Positions 9,601-17,326 of a stretch of DNA of 64,000 nt are shown one piece after another. A model generated the notes under the pieces. That model saw nothing but the letters and a program-made list of their open reading frames with translations. It did no database searches and was not told where the DNA came from. Positions within the stretch are counted from its first letter, which is position 1, and every line of letters begins with the position of its first letter. Both the position numbers and the translations under genes were made by a program. Origin of the DNA: Aquimarina mytili (GTDB taxonomy: Bacteria; Bacteroidota; Bacteroidia; Flavobacteriales; Flavobacteriaceae); NCBI RefSeq assembly GCF_016735115.1, contig NZ_JAERQJ010000015.1, positions 1 to 64,000 of the forward strand, read 5' to 3'.

Positions 9601-9874
9601 GGGTGTTGATAATTTAAGTATAGAATTTAAAGGAAATCAATCTAAGCAACAGGTAGGAGAGAAAACCAAGCCTACTATTGGTGATAGAATGTTTGCCATT
9701 TATAAAGGCGTAGATCGTTCTACGTATGGCCCAACAAGCACGCACCTCGAAACGATGACGATTATTAATACTTTAATCAATACGCTAACTTCAAAATATA
9801 ATGACTTGAAAAACCAAACGGATTCGCTGTCAAATGCTTTAGAAAAGGCTGGAGCACCTTATGTTGAAGAATAA
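6602..9874 (+). CDS. Secreted BNR/Asp-box (VPS10/sortilin-like) beta-propeller protein
   Basis: A 1090-residue exported protein with a signal peptide (about residues 1-23, ending IGQ). It has many Asp-box repeats of the form SxDxGxxW: SADGGASWE, SSDGGKTWK, STDGGETWS, SADRGTTWH, RSDNRGDKW, TEDGGTNWR and STDNGRTWK. These build a large sortilin/VPS10-like or glycosyl-hydrolase-like propeller of the kind common in Bacteroidetes genomes. The last about 300 residues leave the propeller: a beta-rich part (FTVKQMREG) precedes a helical, coiled-coil-like tail. There is no T9SS sorting domain. The usual sialidase catalytic set is not evident, so the activity (glycosidase or peptide binding) is unknown. 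The gene is monocistronic. Confidence 0.8.
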   Translation: MKTKLTHVFFSAFFILISYQAIGQRSKGKQTTQSILTDSVFSGLKLRNIGPAFMSGRIADIAIHPKNESIWYVAVGSGGVWKTINSGTTWKPIFDDQTSYSIGCITIDPNDHNIIWVGTGENVGGRHVGYGDGIYRSADGGASWENMGLKTSEHISKIIVHPDNSNVIWAAVQGPLWKKGGERGLYKSSDGGKTWKKTLGDDQWIGVTDLIVDPRNSDRLYAATWQRHRTVAAYMGGGPGSGIHLSTDGGETWSALKNGLPKSQMGKIGLAISPQNPDIIYAAIELDRRTGGVYRSADRGTTWHKRSDAVAGATGPHYYQELYASPHQFEKLYLVDNRMQISNDGGKTFHRMNSKHKHGDNHAVAFKKNDPNYVLVGTDGGLYETFDLTKNWRFIDNLPVTQYYKVAVDDAEPFYNIYGGTQDNSTQGGPSRTDNVHGIQNSDWKIVLNWDGHQPATEPGNPDIMYAERQEGHLSRVDLSTGEVIDIQPQPGANENFERFNWDAPILVSAHDPKRIYFASQRLWRSDNRGDKWTAVSGDLTKNQERIELSIMGKKQSWDAPWDFLAMSNYNTITSIAESPKNEKVLYVGTDDGIIQATEDGGTNWRKIDVGTLPGVPNTAFVNDIKADLFDANTLYLALDNHKYGDFNPYLLKSTDNGRTWKSIKGNLPKRTLVWRIVQDHVQANLFFAATEFGIYFTINGGNQWVKLKGDMPTISFRDLAIQRKENDLVGASFGRGFFVFDDYTPLRTVSEAKLNEEATLFPTRDAWWYIPRPDLSFDEEKGSQGASHYVAPNPDFGAVFTYYLKDGFKTSEEKRKEIEKKNKDRDITFPGWDKVEIERTESKPQVILTITNSSGKTIRRIDAPITSGFHRVAWDLRYPATESITLKKQEYSYGPPQGLMAVPGKYTATLSKVIDGKVTQLSDPISFTVKQMREGALKGATPAEAATFWRSYEAAQGKVSALDIKIGKVEKRVKAMERALKQANTAPGDLDVRLSSLKKGVDNLSIEFKGNQSKQQVGEKTKPTIGDRMFAIYKGVDRSTYGPTSTHLETMTIINTLINTLTSKYNDLKNQTDSLSNALEKAGAPYVEE

Positions 9875-9899
9875 ATTTGTAGTTTATATAGAAAAAAAT

Positions 9900-9930
9900 G
9901 ACCTCGCAAGTTTCTAAAACCTGCGAGGTC
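9900..9930 (+). terminator. Hairpin after the BNR propeller gene
   Basis: A 9-bp perfect stem (GACCTCGCA at 9900-9908 with 9922-9930) has a 13-base loop. The plus-strand T-run behind it is poor, whereas the A-run in front would serve as a T-run on the other strand. It is probably a weak or bidirectional terminator. Confidence 0.55.
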
Positions 9931-10140
9931 TATACTTTTGGTTCTATCTTTTCCTGACAATGTAAGAAAGAAAATTGATGATTTTTTGTTAGATAATGAA
10001 CCAATCTAGATCATGTAAATATATTATATAGTAAAACCACCTTGAGGTAAGCCTTGAAGCATTTAAATCTGGATTATCGATTAAAATTCATTATTTTTAA
10101 GAAACGTAACATAAACTAACTTTAATTTCTGGCTAACACT

Positions 10141-11001
10141 ATGAAAAAACTAATCAACATTTATTTATTTGTACTTTGTTTTATATGTATATTTAGTTGT
10201 AAAGACAATAAATCTGGTTCTGAAAAACAAGAAATTACTGAAGAAAAACAGGAAGAAATTGTAGAAAAACCATTTGAATTAAATGGTGAAGAAGTCACGT
10301 ATAAAGCAGATACTTTATCGATGAAGGGATATTTGGCTTATAACAAAAATGCTGCACAAAAAAAACCAGGTGTTATTGTAGTTCATGAGTGGTGGGGACA
10401 TAACGATTATGTAAGAGAGCGAGCAGATATGCTTGCAGAATTAGGATATGTAGCTTTGGCAATAGATATGTATGGTGATGGTAAACTCGCAGCTCATCCT
10501 GACGATGCCGGAAAATTTGCTATGAGTGTGATAGGTAATATAGATACGGCTACGGCTCGTTTTAATGCTGCTTTGAAGATACTTAAGGAGCAGGAGTCTG
10601 TAGATCCAGATAAGATCGCAGCTATAGGTTATTGTTTTGGGGGTAGTGTTGTACTTACAATGGCTAATATAGGAGCGGATTTAGATGCCGTAGCGGCTTT
10701 TCACAGTGGTGTAAAACTTCCGGTGATGCCTACAGAAAATATCAAAGCAAAAATATTGGTTTGTAATGGCGAAGATGATCCTTTTGTACCCAAAGAAACT
10801 GTTGTTGCATATAAGAAGGCTTTAGATAGTGTTGAAGCACGTTATAAATACATAGCATATAAAAACACTACACATTCATTTACCAGTAAAGGAGCAGACT
10901 CTATAGGTAAAAAATTTAATTTACCTCTAGCGTATCAACAAGAAGCCGACGAACAATCTTGGGCAGAGCTTCAAAAGTTGTTTAATGAAGTATTTAAATA
11001 A
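10141..11001 (+). CDS. Dienelactone hydrolase family lipoprotein
   Basis: A 286-residue lipoprotein: a hydrophobic signal ends at IFSC with the lipid-carrying C20, followed by a charged linker. The rest is an alpha/beta hydrolase of the dienelactone hydrolase (DLH) family. It has the nucleophile elbow GYCFGG (C165), the acid in EDDPF (D213), the histidine in THSF (H245) and the family Glu in HEWWG (E83). Classic DLH enzymes open dienelactones in chlorocatechol breakdown, but exported relatives in Bacteroidetes have no established substrate. The gene is single, and a strong terminator separates it from the convergent DUF6048 gene. Confidence 0.88.
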   Translation: MKKLINIYLFVLCFICIFSCKDNKSGSEKQEITEEKQEEIVEKPFELNGEEVTYKADTLSMKGYLAYNKNAAQKKPGVIVVHEWWGHNDYVRERADMLAELGYVALAIDMYGDGKLAAHPDDAGKFAMSVIGNIDTATARFNAALKILKEQESVDPDKIAAIGYCFGGSVVLTMANIGADLDAVAAFHSGVKLPVMPTENIKAKILVCNGEDDPFVPKETVVAYKKALDSVEARYKYIAYKNTTHSFTSKGADSIGKKFNLPLAYQQEADEQSWAELQKLFNEVFK

Positions 11002-11043
11002 TGTGAGTTTGATATAGGGGAGCTTACGTTACATAAAACTAAA

Positions 11044-11079
11044 AAACCTGTCAGGTAATTAAAAACTGACAGGTTTTAT
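11044..11079. terminator. Bidirectional terminator between DLH lipoprotein and DUF6048 genes
   Basis: A perfect 11-bp stem (AAACCTGTCAG at 11044-11054 with 11066-11076) is flanked by A and T runs. It lies between two convergent genes and can serve both. Confidence 0.88.
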
Positions 11080-11102
11080 TTTATATATCCATACATGGTT
11101 TT

Positions 11103-11822
11103 CTATTTTTTCTTCTTGAAAAACGGTATTAGATAACTCACGGTATATGCATATCCTACACCAATTTCACTAAAATCATTAGTTCTGCCAAATCCAGGAA
11201 TATAAAGATTGTCAAAACCTTCTGGGATTTCTTCGCTAACTAAATTTCTTAGAGATACATTGGCTCCAAGATATAGATTGTTTATAATTTCTACTTTAAT
11301 ACCAAAAACAAGCTCAATCCAACTGGCTGTCAATCCATCAGATTCTCTACTTTCGGTAATTCTATTTTGGCCAAAGTAGTTTGTGCCAGTAAAGATTGTA
11401 TATTCATTCAAAGTTTGATCAAAAGTAGAAAAACCATAGCGTAACCCAACATAAACGCTATTTTGCATACCTCTCCAGTTGTCATATGCATTATAGTCTA
11501 CACCAACTCTGATATAGCTTCCAGACCCTTCCACATTGATATTTTCTTCATCTCTAATAAGAGACTCATTACCTACTTCTGCTGCGATATAAAATTTCTT
11601 ATGAAATCTATAATCACCAGCAATTTCAAATCCTTCATATTTCTTGTCCGCGGCTGTTCTAATCAAGCGCGCTATATCGACTCCAGCTCTAAATCCATAT
11701 TTTTCTGATGGAGCAAGAGTATCCTGAGGTAGTGCTTTTTCTTCTATCTCTTCTTCTTGAGCCTGAATGATTCCAACAAGCAAAATGCTAATGAAAAATA
11801 AATATATGCGCTGTTGTTTCAT
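11103..11822 (-). CDS. DUF6048 family protein (outer-membrane beta-barrel-like)
   Basis: A 239-residue protein with a cleavable signal peptide (about 1-21, ending IQA). Amphipathic beta strands then alternate with aromatic girdle residues and end in an aromatic/basic terminus, which looks like a small outer-membrane barrel. It matches the Bacteroidetes family DUF6048 in size and in position after a DUF6452 gene. Its start overlaps the end of the DUF6452 gene by 35 bases, so the two are tightly co-expressed. Function unknown; an envelope role is inferred from the signal peptide and strand pattern only. Confidence 0.72.
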   Translation of the reverse strand: MKQQRIYLFFISILLVGIIQAQEEEIEEKALPQDTLAPSEKYGFRAGVDIARLIRTAADKKYEGFEIAGDYRFHKKFYIAAEVGNESLIRDEENINVEGSGSYIRVGVDYNAYDNWRGMQNSVYVGLRYGFSTFDQTLNEYTIFTGTNYFGQNRITESRESDGLTASWIELVFGIKVEIINNLYLGANVSLRNLVSEEIPEGFDNLYIPGFGRTNDFSEIGVGYAYTVSYLIPFFKKKK

Positions 11823-12303
11823 CTGTTACGTCTTCTCTTTGTATGGTTATATTTCTAATCCAACTGCCGTCATCACCTGATTGCGGTGGTGATGCAGTAA
11901 GACCTCTATAGTTAACTCTAAATCCACAAGCACTACTCACATATTCCTGTTCTAATGTATACTGAAAGCTTACGGTATCTGTATTTAATGGGATAGAGTC
12001 ATTTTCGAAGATTGAATTTATGGTAAATTCGTAGTCTGTTATAGCTTCGTTTGTTTTTAGTGGTATTGCTATTGAATCTGTAACACCGCTTAAAGTAAAA
12101 ATGGTCTCTACATCCACTGCTTTTACCTGTAGCTCTACAGGGGCTTTTATTTCTGTTCCAGTATCAAAATCGAGAAATTTTATAATAAGTAGTGGAGTAG
12201 TAGGTGTACCTTCTGCACAGATGTCATCTCGTTCGCAGCTTGTACTTGTAAAGATTATTGATAGTATTGCTGATAATAGTAGCAAATATTTAAATATTCT
12301 CAT
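11788..12303 (-). CDS. DUF6452 family lipoprotein
   Basis: A 171-residue predicted lipoprotein with a hydrophobic signal ending in TSTSC (C23 lipidated), then a beta-sandwich-like body with a GVTDSIAIPLKT turn. It fits DUF6452, a Bacteroidetes family found next to DUF6048 and rlmD. It starts 3 bases past the rlmD stop and overlaps the following DUF6048 gene by 35 bases. The two products could form an outer-membrane lipoprotein/barrel pair; that is an inference from gene order. Confidence 0.72.
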   Translation of the reverse strand: MRIFKYLLLLSAILSIIFTSTSCERDDICAEGTPTTPLLIIKFLDFDTGTEIKAPVELQVKAVDVETIFTLSGVTDSIAIPLKTNEAITDYEFTINSIFENDSIPLNTDTVSFQYTLEQEYVSSACGFRVNYRGLTASPPQSGDDGSWIRNITIQREDVTDETTAHIFIFH

Positions 12304-12306
12304 ACG

Positions 12307-13716
12307 CTATCTTTTTTCTAATAAAACCACATTTTCTACATGATACGTTTGCGGAAACATATCTACTGGTTGTACTTTGGTTACTTTGTATGCTTCATCT
12401 AATAACGCCAAATCACGTGCTTGTGTTGCACTATTACAACTTACATATACAATCTTTTTGGGTGAAATATTTAGCAATTGCCCCACAACATCTTTATGCA
12501 TACCATCCCTTGGAGGGTCTGTAATCACCACTTCAGGTTGCCCATGTTGAGCTATAAATTCTTTTGTAAATACTTTTTTCATATCACCTACATAAAATTC
12601 TGTATTCGTGATATTGTTGTTTTTAGCATTTTCTTTAGCATCCTCTATGGCTTCTGGTACAGCTTCAACACCGATTACTTTTTTTGCTTGTTTAGCAACA
12701 AATTGCGCTATTGTACCTGTACCTGTATATAAATCATATACCAGTTCGTTACCTGTTAGACCTGCAAAATCGCGTGTAATTTTATATAGCTCATAGGCCT
12801 GTTTAGAATTAGTCTGATAAAAAGACTTAGCATTAATCTTAAATCGCAGTCCTTCCATCTCTTCTTCTATATAATCTTTTCCTTTATAGCATATTACTTC
12901 CTGGTCATAAATGGTATCATTTCCTTTTCCATTGATCACATACTGCAAAGAGGTAATTTCAGGAAACTCTGAAGCAATATAATCAAGAAGTAGTGTTCTT
13001 TTTTCTACGTCTTCATTAAAAAATTGTATCAGCACCATGATCTCTCCAGTAGAAGCTATCCGTAGCATTAATGTGCGTAAAAAGCCTTCTTGCTTTCGAG
13101 CATTGTAGAAAGAAAGGTTATTGGCGGTAGCAAAAGCCTTTACTTTGTTTCTAATTGCATTGCTAGGGTCTTCTTGTAAATAACATTTGTCAATGTCTAA
13201 AATTTTATCCCACATCCCCGGCATATGAAAACCTAATGCATTTCTACTTTCAATTTCTATATCGCTTTGGATCTCTTCTAATGTTAACCATCTACTATCA
13301 CTAAAAGAAAATTCCATTTTATTTCTGTAAAAAAATTGATCTGCCGATCCTAATATTGAGTCCACTTCTGGTAATTCTATTTTACCTAACCGTGTTAGAT
13401 TATTTACAACTTCTTGCTGTTTATATTCTAATTGGTGTTCATAGGCCATAAATTGCCATTTACAACCACCACAGGTCCCAAAATGCTCGCAAGTGGGATC
13501 AACGCGTTTATCGGATTGTTTATGGAAAACAGTAGCAGAACCCTCATAATACGCTTTACGCTTTTTTGTAGTTTGTATATCTACAACATCACCAGGTACT
13601 GCATTGTTAATAAATATCACTTTACCATCAGGAGCCTTGGCAATACTCTTTCCCTTTGCGCCTGCATCTATTACTTCGATATGTTCAAAGATTTGTCTTC
13701 GATTTTTTCTTGCCAT
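12307..13716 (-). CDS. rlmD: 23S rRNA (uracil-C5)-methyltransferase, RlmD/TrmA family
   Basis: A 469-residue enzyme that methylates uracil C5 in 23S rRNA (U1939 in E. coli numbering). It has an N-terminal TRAM RNA-binding domain (about 1-65) and the iron-sulfur cysteines C76, C82 and C85 in CEHFGTCGGC, with a fourth in DKCYL. The methyltransferase part has the SAM motif YDLYTGTGTIA, DPPRDGMH and the catalytic cysteine in VSCNSATQARD. It heads an operon with DUF6452 and DUF6048. A perfect -7 box ends four bases before the ATG, which points to leaderless translation. The family can also carry TrmA-like tRNA activity, but the Fe-S cysteines favour RlmD. Confidence 0.9.
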   Translation of the reverse strand: MARKNRRQIFEHIEVIDAGAKGKSIAKAPDGKVIFINNAVPGDVVDIQTTKKRKAYYEGSATVFHKQSDKRVDPTCEHFGTCGGCKWQFMAYEHQLEYKQQEVVNNLTRLGKIELPEVDSILGSADQFFYRNKMEFSFSDSRWLTLEEIQSDIEIESRNALGFHMPGMWDKILDIDKCYLQEDPSNAIRNKVKAFATANNLSFYNARKQEGFLRTLMLRIASTGEIMVLIQFFNEDVEKRTLLLDYIASEFPEITSLQYVINGKGNDTIYDQEVICYKGKDYIEEEMEGLRFKINAKSFYQTNSKQAYELYKITRDFAGLTGNELVYDLYTGTGTIAQFVAKQAKKVIGVEAVPEAIEDAKENAKNNNITNTEFYVGDMKKVFTKEFIAQHGQPEVVITDPPRDGMHKDVVGQLLNISPKKIVYVSCNSATQARDLALLDEAYKVTKVQPVDMFPQTYHVENVVLLEKR

Positions 13717-13720
13717 AGCG

Positions 13721-13728
13721 CAAAAATA
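13721..13728 (-). promoter_or_regulatory. -7 promoter element for rlmD
   Basis: The minus strand reads TATTTTTG, an exact TAnnTTTG match, followed by CGCT and the rlmD ATG. The start of transcription must fall on or beside the start codon. Confidence 0.55.
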
Positions 13729-13821
13729 AGAATAGAAAGCATATACTTATTAATTATTCAATATATCTTATAAAAAAATGAACCTATCTAATAGTTCTAC
13801 GTCTATATTATAAAGGCCACT

Positions 13822-14370
13822 ATGACAACAACCGATAAGATATTTGACTCTTTGTTGGTCATGCAATGCCAATTGGGTAATAAAAAAGCTATGGAACTTC
13901 TTGTACAAAGATGGCATGGTAGATTTTGTAAGCAGGCATATTGGTATACAAATGATATAGAGGTTTCGAAAGATGTGGCTCAGGATAGTTGGAGTAAAAT
14001 TCTTCAAAAAATTCACAGCCTCAAGGATCCAAACAAGTTTGGAAGTTGGGCATTAACAATTGTAACTCGTTGTGCGATTGATTGGCAACGAAAACACAAG
14101 AAGGAACAAGAAAACATAAATTTTTATCAAAAAGTGAATACTAGTAGCCAAGCTCATCAAGATAATGATGATATGGTTTTTATTCTTCTTAAAAAATCTA
14201 TAAAGGAACTACCAAAAAATCAACAGATTGTACTTCACCTCTTTTATATAGAAGAGTATAGTATTAAACAGATAAGCAAAATAATGGATGTATCGACAGG
14301 TACTATCAAATCTCGTTTATTTAATGCGAGAGAAAAATTGAAATTAATTCTTAAAAAACAGAAATTATGA
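13822..14370 (+). CDS. ECF-type RNA polymerase sigma factor
   Basis: A 182-residue sigma-70 family factor of the extracytoplasmic-function group. Region 2 holds the AxxxxVxQDSWSKIL-type segment (about 50-65) and FGSWALTIVTRCAIDWQRK. Region 4 is the C-terminal helix-turn-helix around LPKNQQIVLHLFYIEEYS and IAKIMDVSTGTIKSRL-like residues. The start ATG at 13822 fits the family length. The stop overlaps the start of the next gene (ATGA), so the factor and its membrane partner are made together. Its target promoters are not evident, and no related copy of its own promoter could be identified. Confidence 0.9.
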   Translation: MTTTDKIFDSLLVMQCQLGNKKAMELLVQRWHGRFCKQAYWYTNDIEVSKDVAQDSWSKILQKIHSLKDPNKFGSWALTIVTRCAIDWQRKHKKEQENINFYQKVNTSSQAHQDNDDMVFILLKKSIKELPKNQQIVLHLFYIEEYSIKQISKIMDVSTGTIKSRLFNAREKLKLILKKQKL

Positions 14371-14750
14371 AAAATGATATGAAAGATATTGATCGATTGA
14401 TTAAGGAAACATTGACTAAGGAAGAAGCAAAATTTTATGACGAATTAGACGAGCAGAACCTCTTAGAAATGATAGGAGGACTTTTTAAAAGCAGAAATAG
14501 TTGGATAATCATTGTAATGAATATTGTGCATGTTATAGCATTTATACTTTTAGTCTATTGCATTGTTCAGTTTTTAAATACTGATAATACCAATGAGTTA
14601 ATCAAATGGTCTGTTGCAGGATTTACTTGTATGAGTTTTGTGGTAATGCTTAAACTTTTTTCCTGGATGCAAATGGATAAAAATGCGTTGTTGAGAGAAA
14701 TTAAGCGATTAGAACTGCAAGTTTCTTCTTTGGCAGGCAAAGTATCATAA
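14367..14750 (+). CDS. DUF6768-like membrane protein, probable partner of the ECF sigma factor
   Basis: A 127-residue protein with an acidic, helical N terminus (IDRLIKETLTKEEAKFYDEL), two membrane helices (about 46-66 and 75-95) and a C-terminal amphipathic helix. Its overlap with the sigma gene (ATGA) and its topology suggest an anti-sigma or sigma-anchoring role. It has no classic zinc anti-sigma HxxxCxxC motif, so this is inference. The N-terminal pattern fits what I remember of DUF6768, a Bacteroidetes family seen beside ECF sigma genes. Confidence 0.62.
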   Translation: MKNDMKDIDRLIKETLTKEEAKFYDELDEQNLLEMIGGLFKSRNSWIIIVMNIVHVIAFILLVYCIVQFLNTDNTNELIKWSVAGFTCMSFVVMLKLFSWMQMDKNALLREIKRLELQVSSLAGKVS

Positions 14751-14955
14751 TACTAATTCCTTACTCGGGATTTGTCTAAACAATAAAGATGAAAATTTTA
14801 TGGTTTATCGAGATATAAAATTAAAAATTAGATAAAGATTTAGTAATTTGCGACATTCTTAGGGATGATTTCTCTCCCACGCTGAATTTTCGAGTCTTTT
14901 CGAAAGGATAAAGGTACAGAAGGAATGGTTATTTTATCAATTTAAATTATTAAAA

Positions 14956-16233
14956 ATGGCTGTTTTAGAAAAATTAACTTCTCAACAAGCAATCGATTTA
15001 GAAAATAAGTATGGAGCTCATAATTACCATCCTTTACCGGTAGTATTAAATAAAGGTGAAGGTGTATATGTATGGGATGTAGAAGGAAAAAAGTATTATG
15101 ATTTCTTAAGTGCATATTCTGCTGTTAATCAAGGGCATTGTCATCCTAAAATTGTAGGAGCAATGGTAAACCAAGCACAAACATTAACATTAACTTCTCG
15201 AGCGTTTTACAATGATAAATTAGGTGAATATGAGAAGTTTGTATCAGAGTTTTTTGGTTTTGACAAACTTTTACCGATGAATACTGGAGCCGAAGCTGTA
15301 GAAACTGCTTTAAAGATATGTAGAAAATGGGCATATGAGAAAAAAGGTATTCCTGAAAATGAAGCACAAATTATTGTGTGCGAAAATAATTTTCATGGAA
15401 GAACAACTACTATTATCTCTTTTTCGAATGATCCGGTAGCCCGAAAGAATTTTGGACCTTATACTGCTGGATTTATTAAAATAGAATACGATAACCTTGA
15501 AGCTTTAGAGCAAGCGCTAGAAAGTAATAAGAACGTTGCAGGATTCTTAGTAGAACCCATTCAGGGGGAAGCAGGAGTTTATGTTCCTTCAGAAGATTAT
15601 TTGTCAAAAGCTAAAGCCCTTTGTGAAAAGTATGGAGTATTGTTTATTGCCGACGAGGTTCAAACAGGAATTGCACGTACTGGAAGATTATTGGCAACAT
15701 GTGGTAATTGTTCATGCTCTGATAAAAATTGTTCTAATGAACCAGAAGTAAAACCTGATATTTTAATCCTTGGTAAAGCATTAAGCGGTGGGGCTTATCC
15801 GGTATCGGCTGTATTAGCCAATGATCCTATTATGGAAGTAATTCGACCAGGTAATCACGGAAGTACTTTTGGAGGTAATCCAGTGGCTGCTGCAGTAGCG
15901 ATTGCCGCTCTAGAAGTGGTAAGAGATGAGAAACTTGCAGAAAATGCTTTTGAACTTGGAGAATTATTTAGATCAGAGCTAAACAAATACATAGAAAACT
16001 CATCTATTGTAAACTTAGTGCGTGGTAAAGGTTTGTTAAACGCTATTGTAATTAATGATTCTGAAGAAAGTGAAACGGCATGGAATATTTGTGTTGCTTT
16101 AAAAGAAAACGGTCTTTTGGCTAAACCAACTCATGGTAATATTATCCGTTTTGCGCCACCATTAGTTATGAATAAAGAACAACTATTAGAATGTGTAAGT
16201 ATTATTACCAAAACGTTACAAGAATTTGAATAA
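14956..16233 (+). CDS. rocD: Ornithine aminotransferase
   Basis: A 425-residue PLP enzyme of class III aminotransferases. It converts ornithine and 2-oxoglutarate to glutamate semialdehyde and glutamate, linking arginine and proline metabolism in the cytoplasm. Visible signs are NYHPLPVVL at the start, the [12 protein letters not shown] loop, NFHGRT, the PLP aspartate in IADEVQTG (D233) and the Schiff-base lysine K274 in ILGKALSGG. Between strand and lysine loop sits an unusual cysteine-rich insert, [11 protein letters not shown] (C249, C252, C254, C259), which I recall from flavobacterial homologues but which is absent from the human and Bacillus enzymes. The gene is monocistronic, followed by a perfect palindromic terminator. 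Confidence 0.92.
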   Translation: MAVLEKLTSQQAIDLENKYGAHNYHPLPVVLNKGEGVYVWDVEGKKYYDFLSAYSAVNQGHCHPKIVGAMVNQAQTLTLTSRAFYNDKLGEYEKFVSEFFGFDKLLPMNTGAEAVETALKICRKWAYEKKGIPENEAQIIVCENNFHGRTTTIISFSNDPVARKNFGPYTAGFIKIEYDNLEALEQALESNKNVAGFLVEPIQGEAGVYVPSEDYLSKAKALCEKYGVLFIADEVQTGIARTGRLLATCGNCSCSDKNCSNEPEVKPDILILGKALSGGAYPVSAVLANDPIMEVIRPGNHGSTFGGNPVAAAVAIAALEVVRDEKLAENAFELGELFRSELNKYIENSSIVNLVRGKGLLNAIVINDSEESETAWNICVALKENGLLAKPTHGNIIRFAPPLVMNKEQLLECVSIITKTLQEFE

Positions 16234-16243
16234 CAGATATATG

Positions 16244-16292
16244 TATTTCATAAAAAAAACCTCGCACACTGCGAGGTTTTTTTTATGAAATA
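16244..16292. terminator. Perfect 22-bp inverted repeat, bidirectional terminator
   Basis: Arms at 16244-16265 and 16271-16292 are exact reverse complements with a 5-base loop (ACACT). The GC core CCTCGC/GCGAGG is flanked by A8/T8. It lies between the convergent rocD and CCC-motif genes and can end transcription both ways. Confidence 0.92.
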
Positions 16293-16309
16293 TAACTTAT
16301 GTTATTATG

Positions 16310-16639
16310 TTATGCTCCTCCTTGGTATTCTCGGGCCATTTCTTCTATCATTTGCTGATATCCATCCATTCCAACCGTTGCAAATGTGATAATCACAAAA
16401 ATCAAATAGATAGCACTTAGGATTAAACCAATAATGGCCAAAATTTTACCCGTTTTAACATTGTTGTACCCTTCATATAACTCTGGGTTTTCTGTATATA
16501 AGGCAGTTGCTTTTTTGGCAAGAACTAAGGCCACAATAGCAAAAATAAGCCCTAGTAATCCATAGCAACAGCATCCTACAATAGATAGAATTCCAAAAAC
16601 CAAGATAAGGGTAGAATTAGGTAATGTTTGTTTTTCCAT
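16310..16639 (-). CDS. CCC-motif small membrane protein (DUF4190-like)
   Basis: A 109-residue protein with two or three membrane helices. The first helix ends in three consecutive cysteines (GCCCYGLLG, C23-C25), the mark of the Bacteroidetes CCC-motif membrane proteins. It is followed by GLIFAIVALVLAKK and NVKTGKILAIIGLILS, a pattern shared with DUF4190-type proteins. The function is unknown. It follows the DUF2752 gene by 12 bases on the same strand; both are typical small membrane proteins that occur together in flavobacteria. Confidence 0.78.
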   Translation of the reverse strand: MEKQTLPNSTLILVFGILSIVGCCCYGLLGLIFAIVALVLAKKATALYTENPELYEGYNNVKTGKILAIIGLILSAIYLIFVIITFATVGMDGYQQMIEEMAREYQGGA

Positions 16640-16651
16640 AATTTTAATTAA

Positions 16652-16948
16652 TTAGTTAAAAATAATTTTCATTTTTATAATATAGCTAATGATCATAGTT
16701 AGCACAGTAGTAACCATAAGACCAATTTTTATAATAGAATCGTGTTTAAACTTTAAAAAAAAATTGAAACCAAGAAATAGTAGTAATAGTAAGAGAGGAT
16801 AAATAGCAGGGTACATGTAAAATGCAGCTGTAAATTCTCCTTTGCATAAAAGCGCAATGGCTCTTTGCATACCGCAACCTAAACAATCGATACCAAGAAT
16901 CTTTTTATTAACGCAAGGAAGCATGTATTTTTCCAAAGGTAATTTCAT
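16652..16948 (-). CDS. DUF2752 membrane protein
   Basis: A 98-residue protein with the DUF2752 signature CLGCGMQRA (usually CPGCGxTRA) at about residues 22-30, followed by AFYMYP and two membrane helices. The family has no known biochemical role. It is the first gene of a two-gene unit with the CCC-motif protein; 166 bases of AT-rich DNA separate it from the divergent gene at 17115. Confidence 0.82.
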   Translation of the reverse strand: MKLPLEKYMLPCVNKKILGIDCLGCGMQRAIALLCKGEFTAAFYMYPAIYPLLLLLLFLGFNFFLKFKHDSIIKIGLMVTTVLTMIISYIIKMKIIFN

Positions 16949-17114
16949 ATTTGATTAACATTTGCAATATACATAATTAAGTTATTTAAAGTATTTGAAG
17001 GATAAAAAAACTATTATTTGATACTTTTGTGCTGAAATTAGCCAGGATTACTATGTAAATAGACATTAAAATGTACTTTGGCAAAGTTCATCACTTAAAT
17101 GATAAAAAATATAA

Positions 17115-17324
17115 ATGAAACAAGAAAGGGTAAAAAAAATAATAAGCCTACTTAGTATCAGTATAGGCGCTATTGCTCTAATTAGTGAAATCTCCTCAAA
17201 AAATAAGAATTATTATATTCAAAGTATTGGAGTTGTGCCATTAATGATTGGGTTATTTTTATTGAATTCAAAAATTGAATCTAAGAAAGAAATTGATATC
17301 GATAAAAATGTTGAAGAAGAGTAG
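17115..17324 (+). CDS. Small two-helix membrane protein, unknown function
   Basis: A 69-residue protein with a basic N terminus (MKQERVKKI), two membrane helices (about 9-25 and 35-52) and a charged C terminus. I do not recognise a family. Only two bases separate it from the following Smr-domain gene, so the two are very likely one transcript, which is the main support for it being real. Confidence 0.6.
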   Translation: MKQERVKKIISLLSISIGAIALISEISSKNKNYYIQSIGVVPLMIGLFLLNSKIESKKEIDIDKNVEEE

Positions 17325-17326
17325 TT

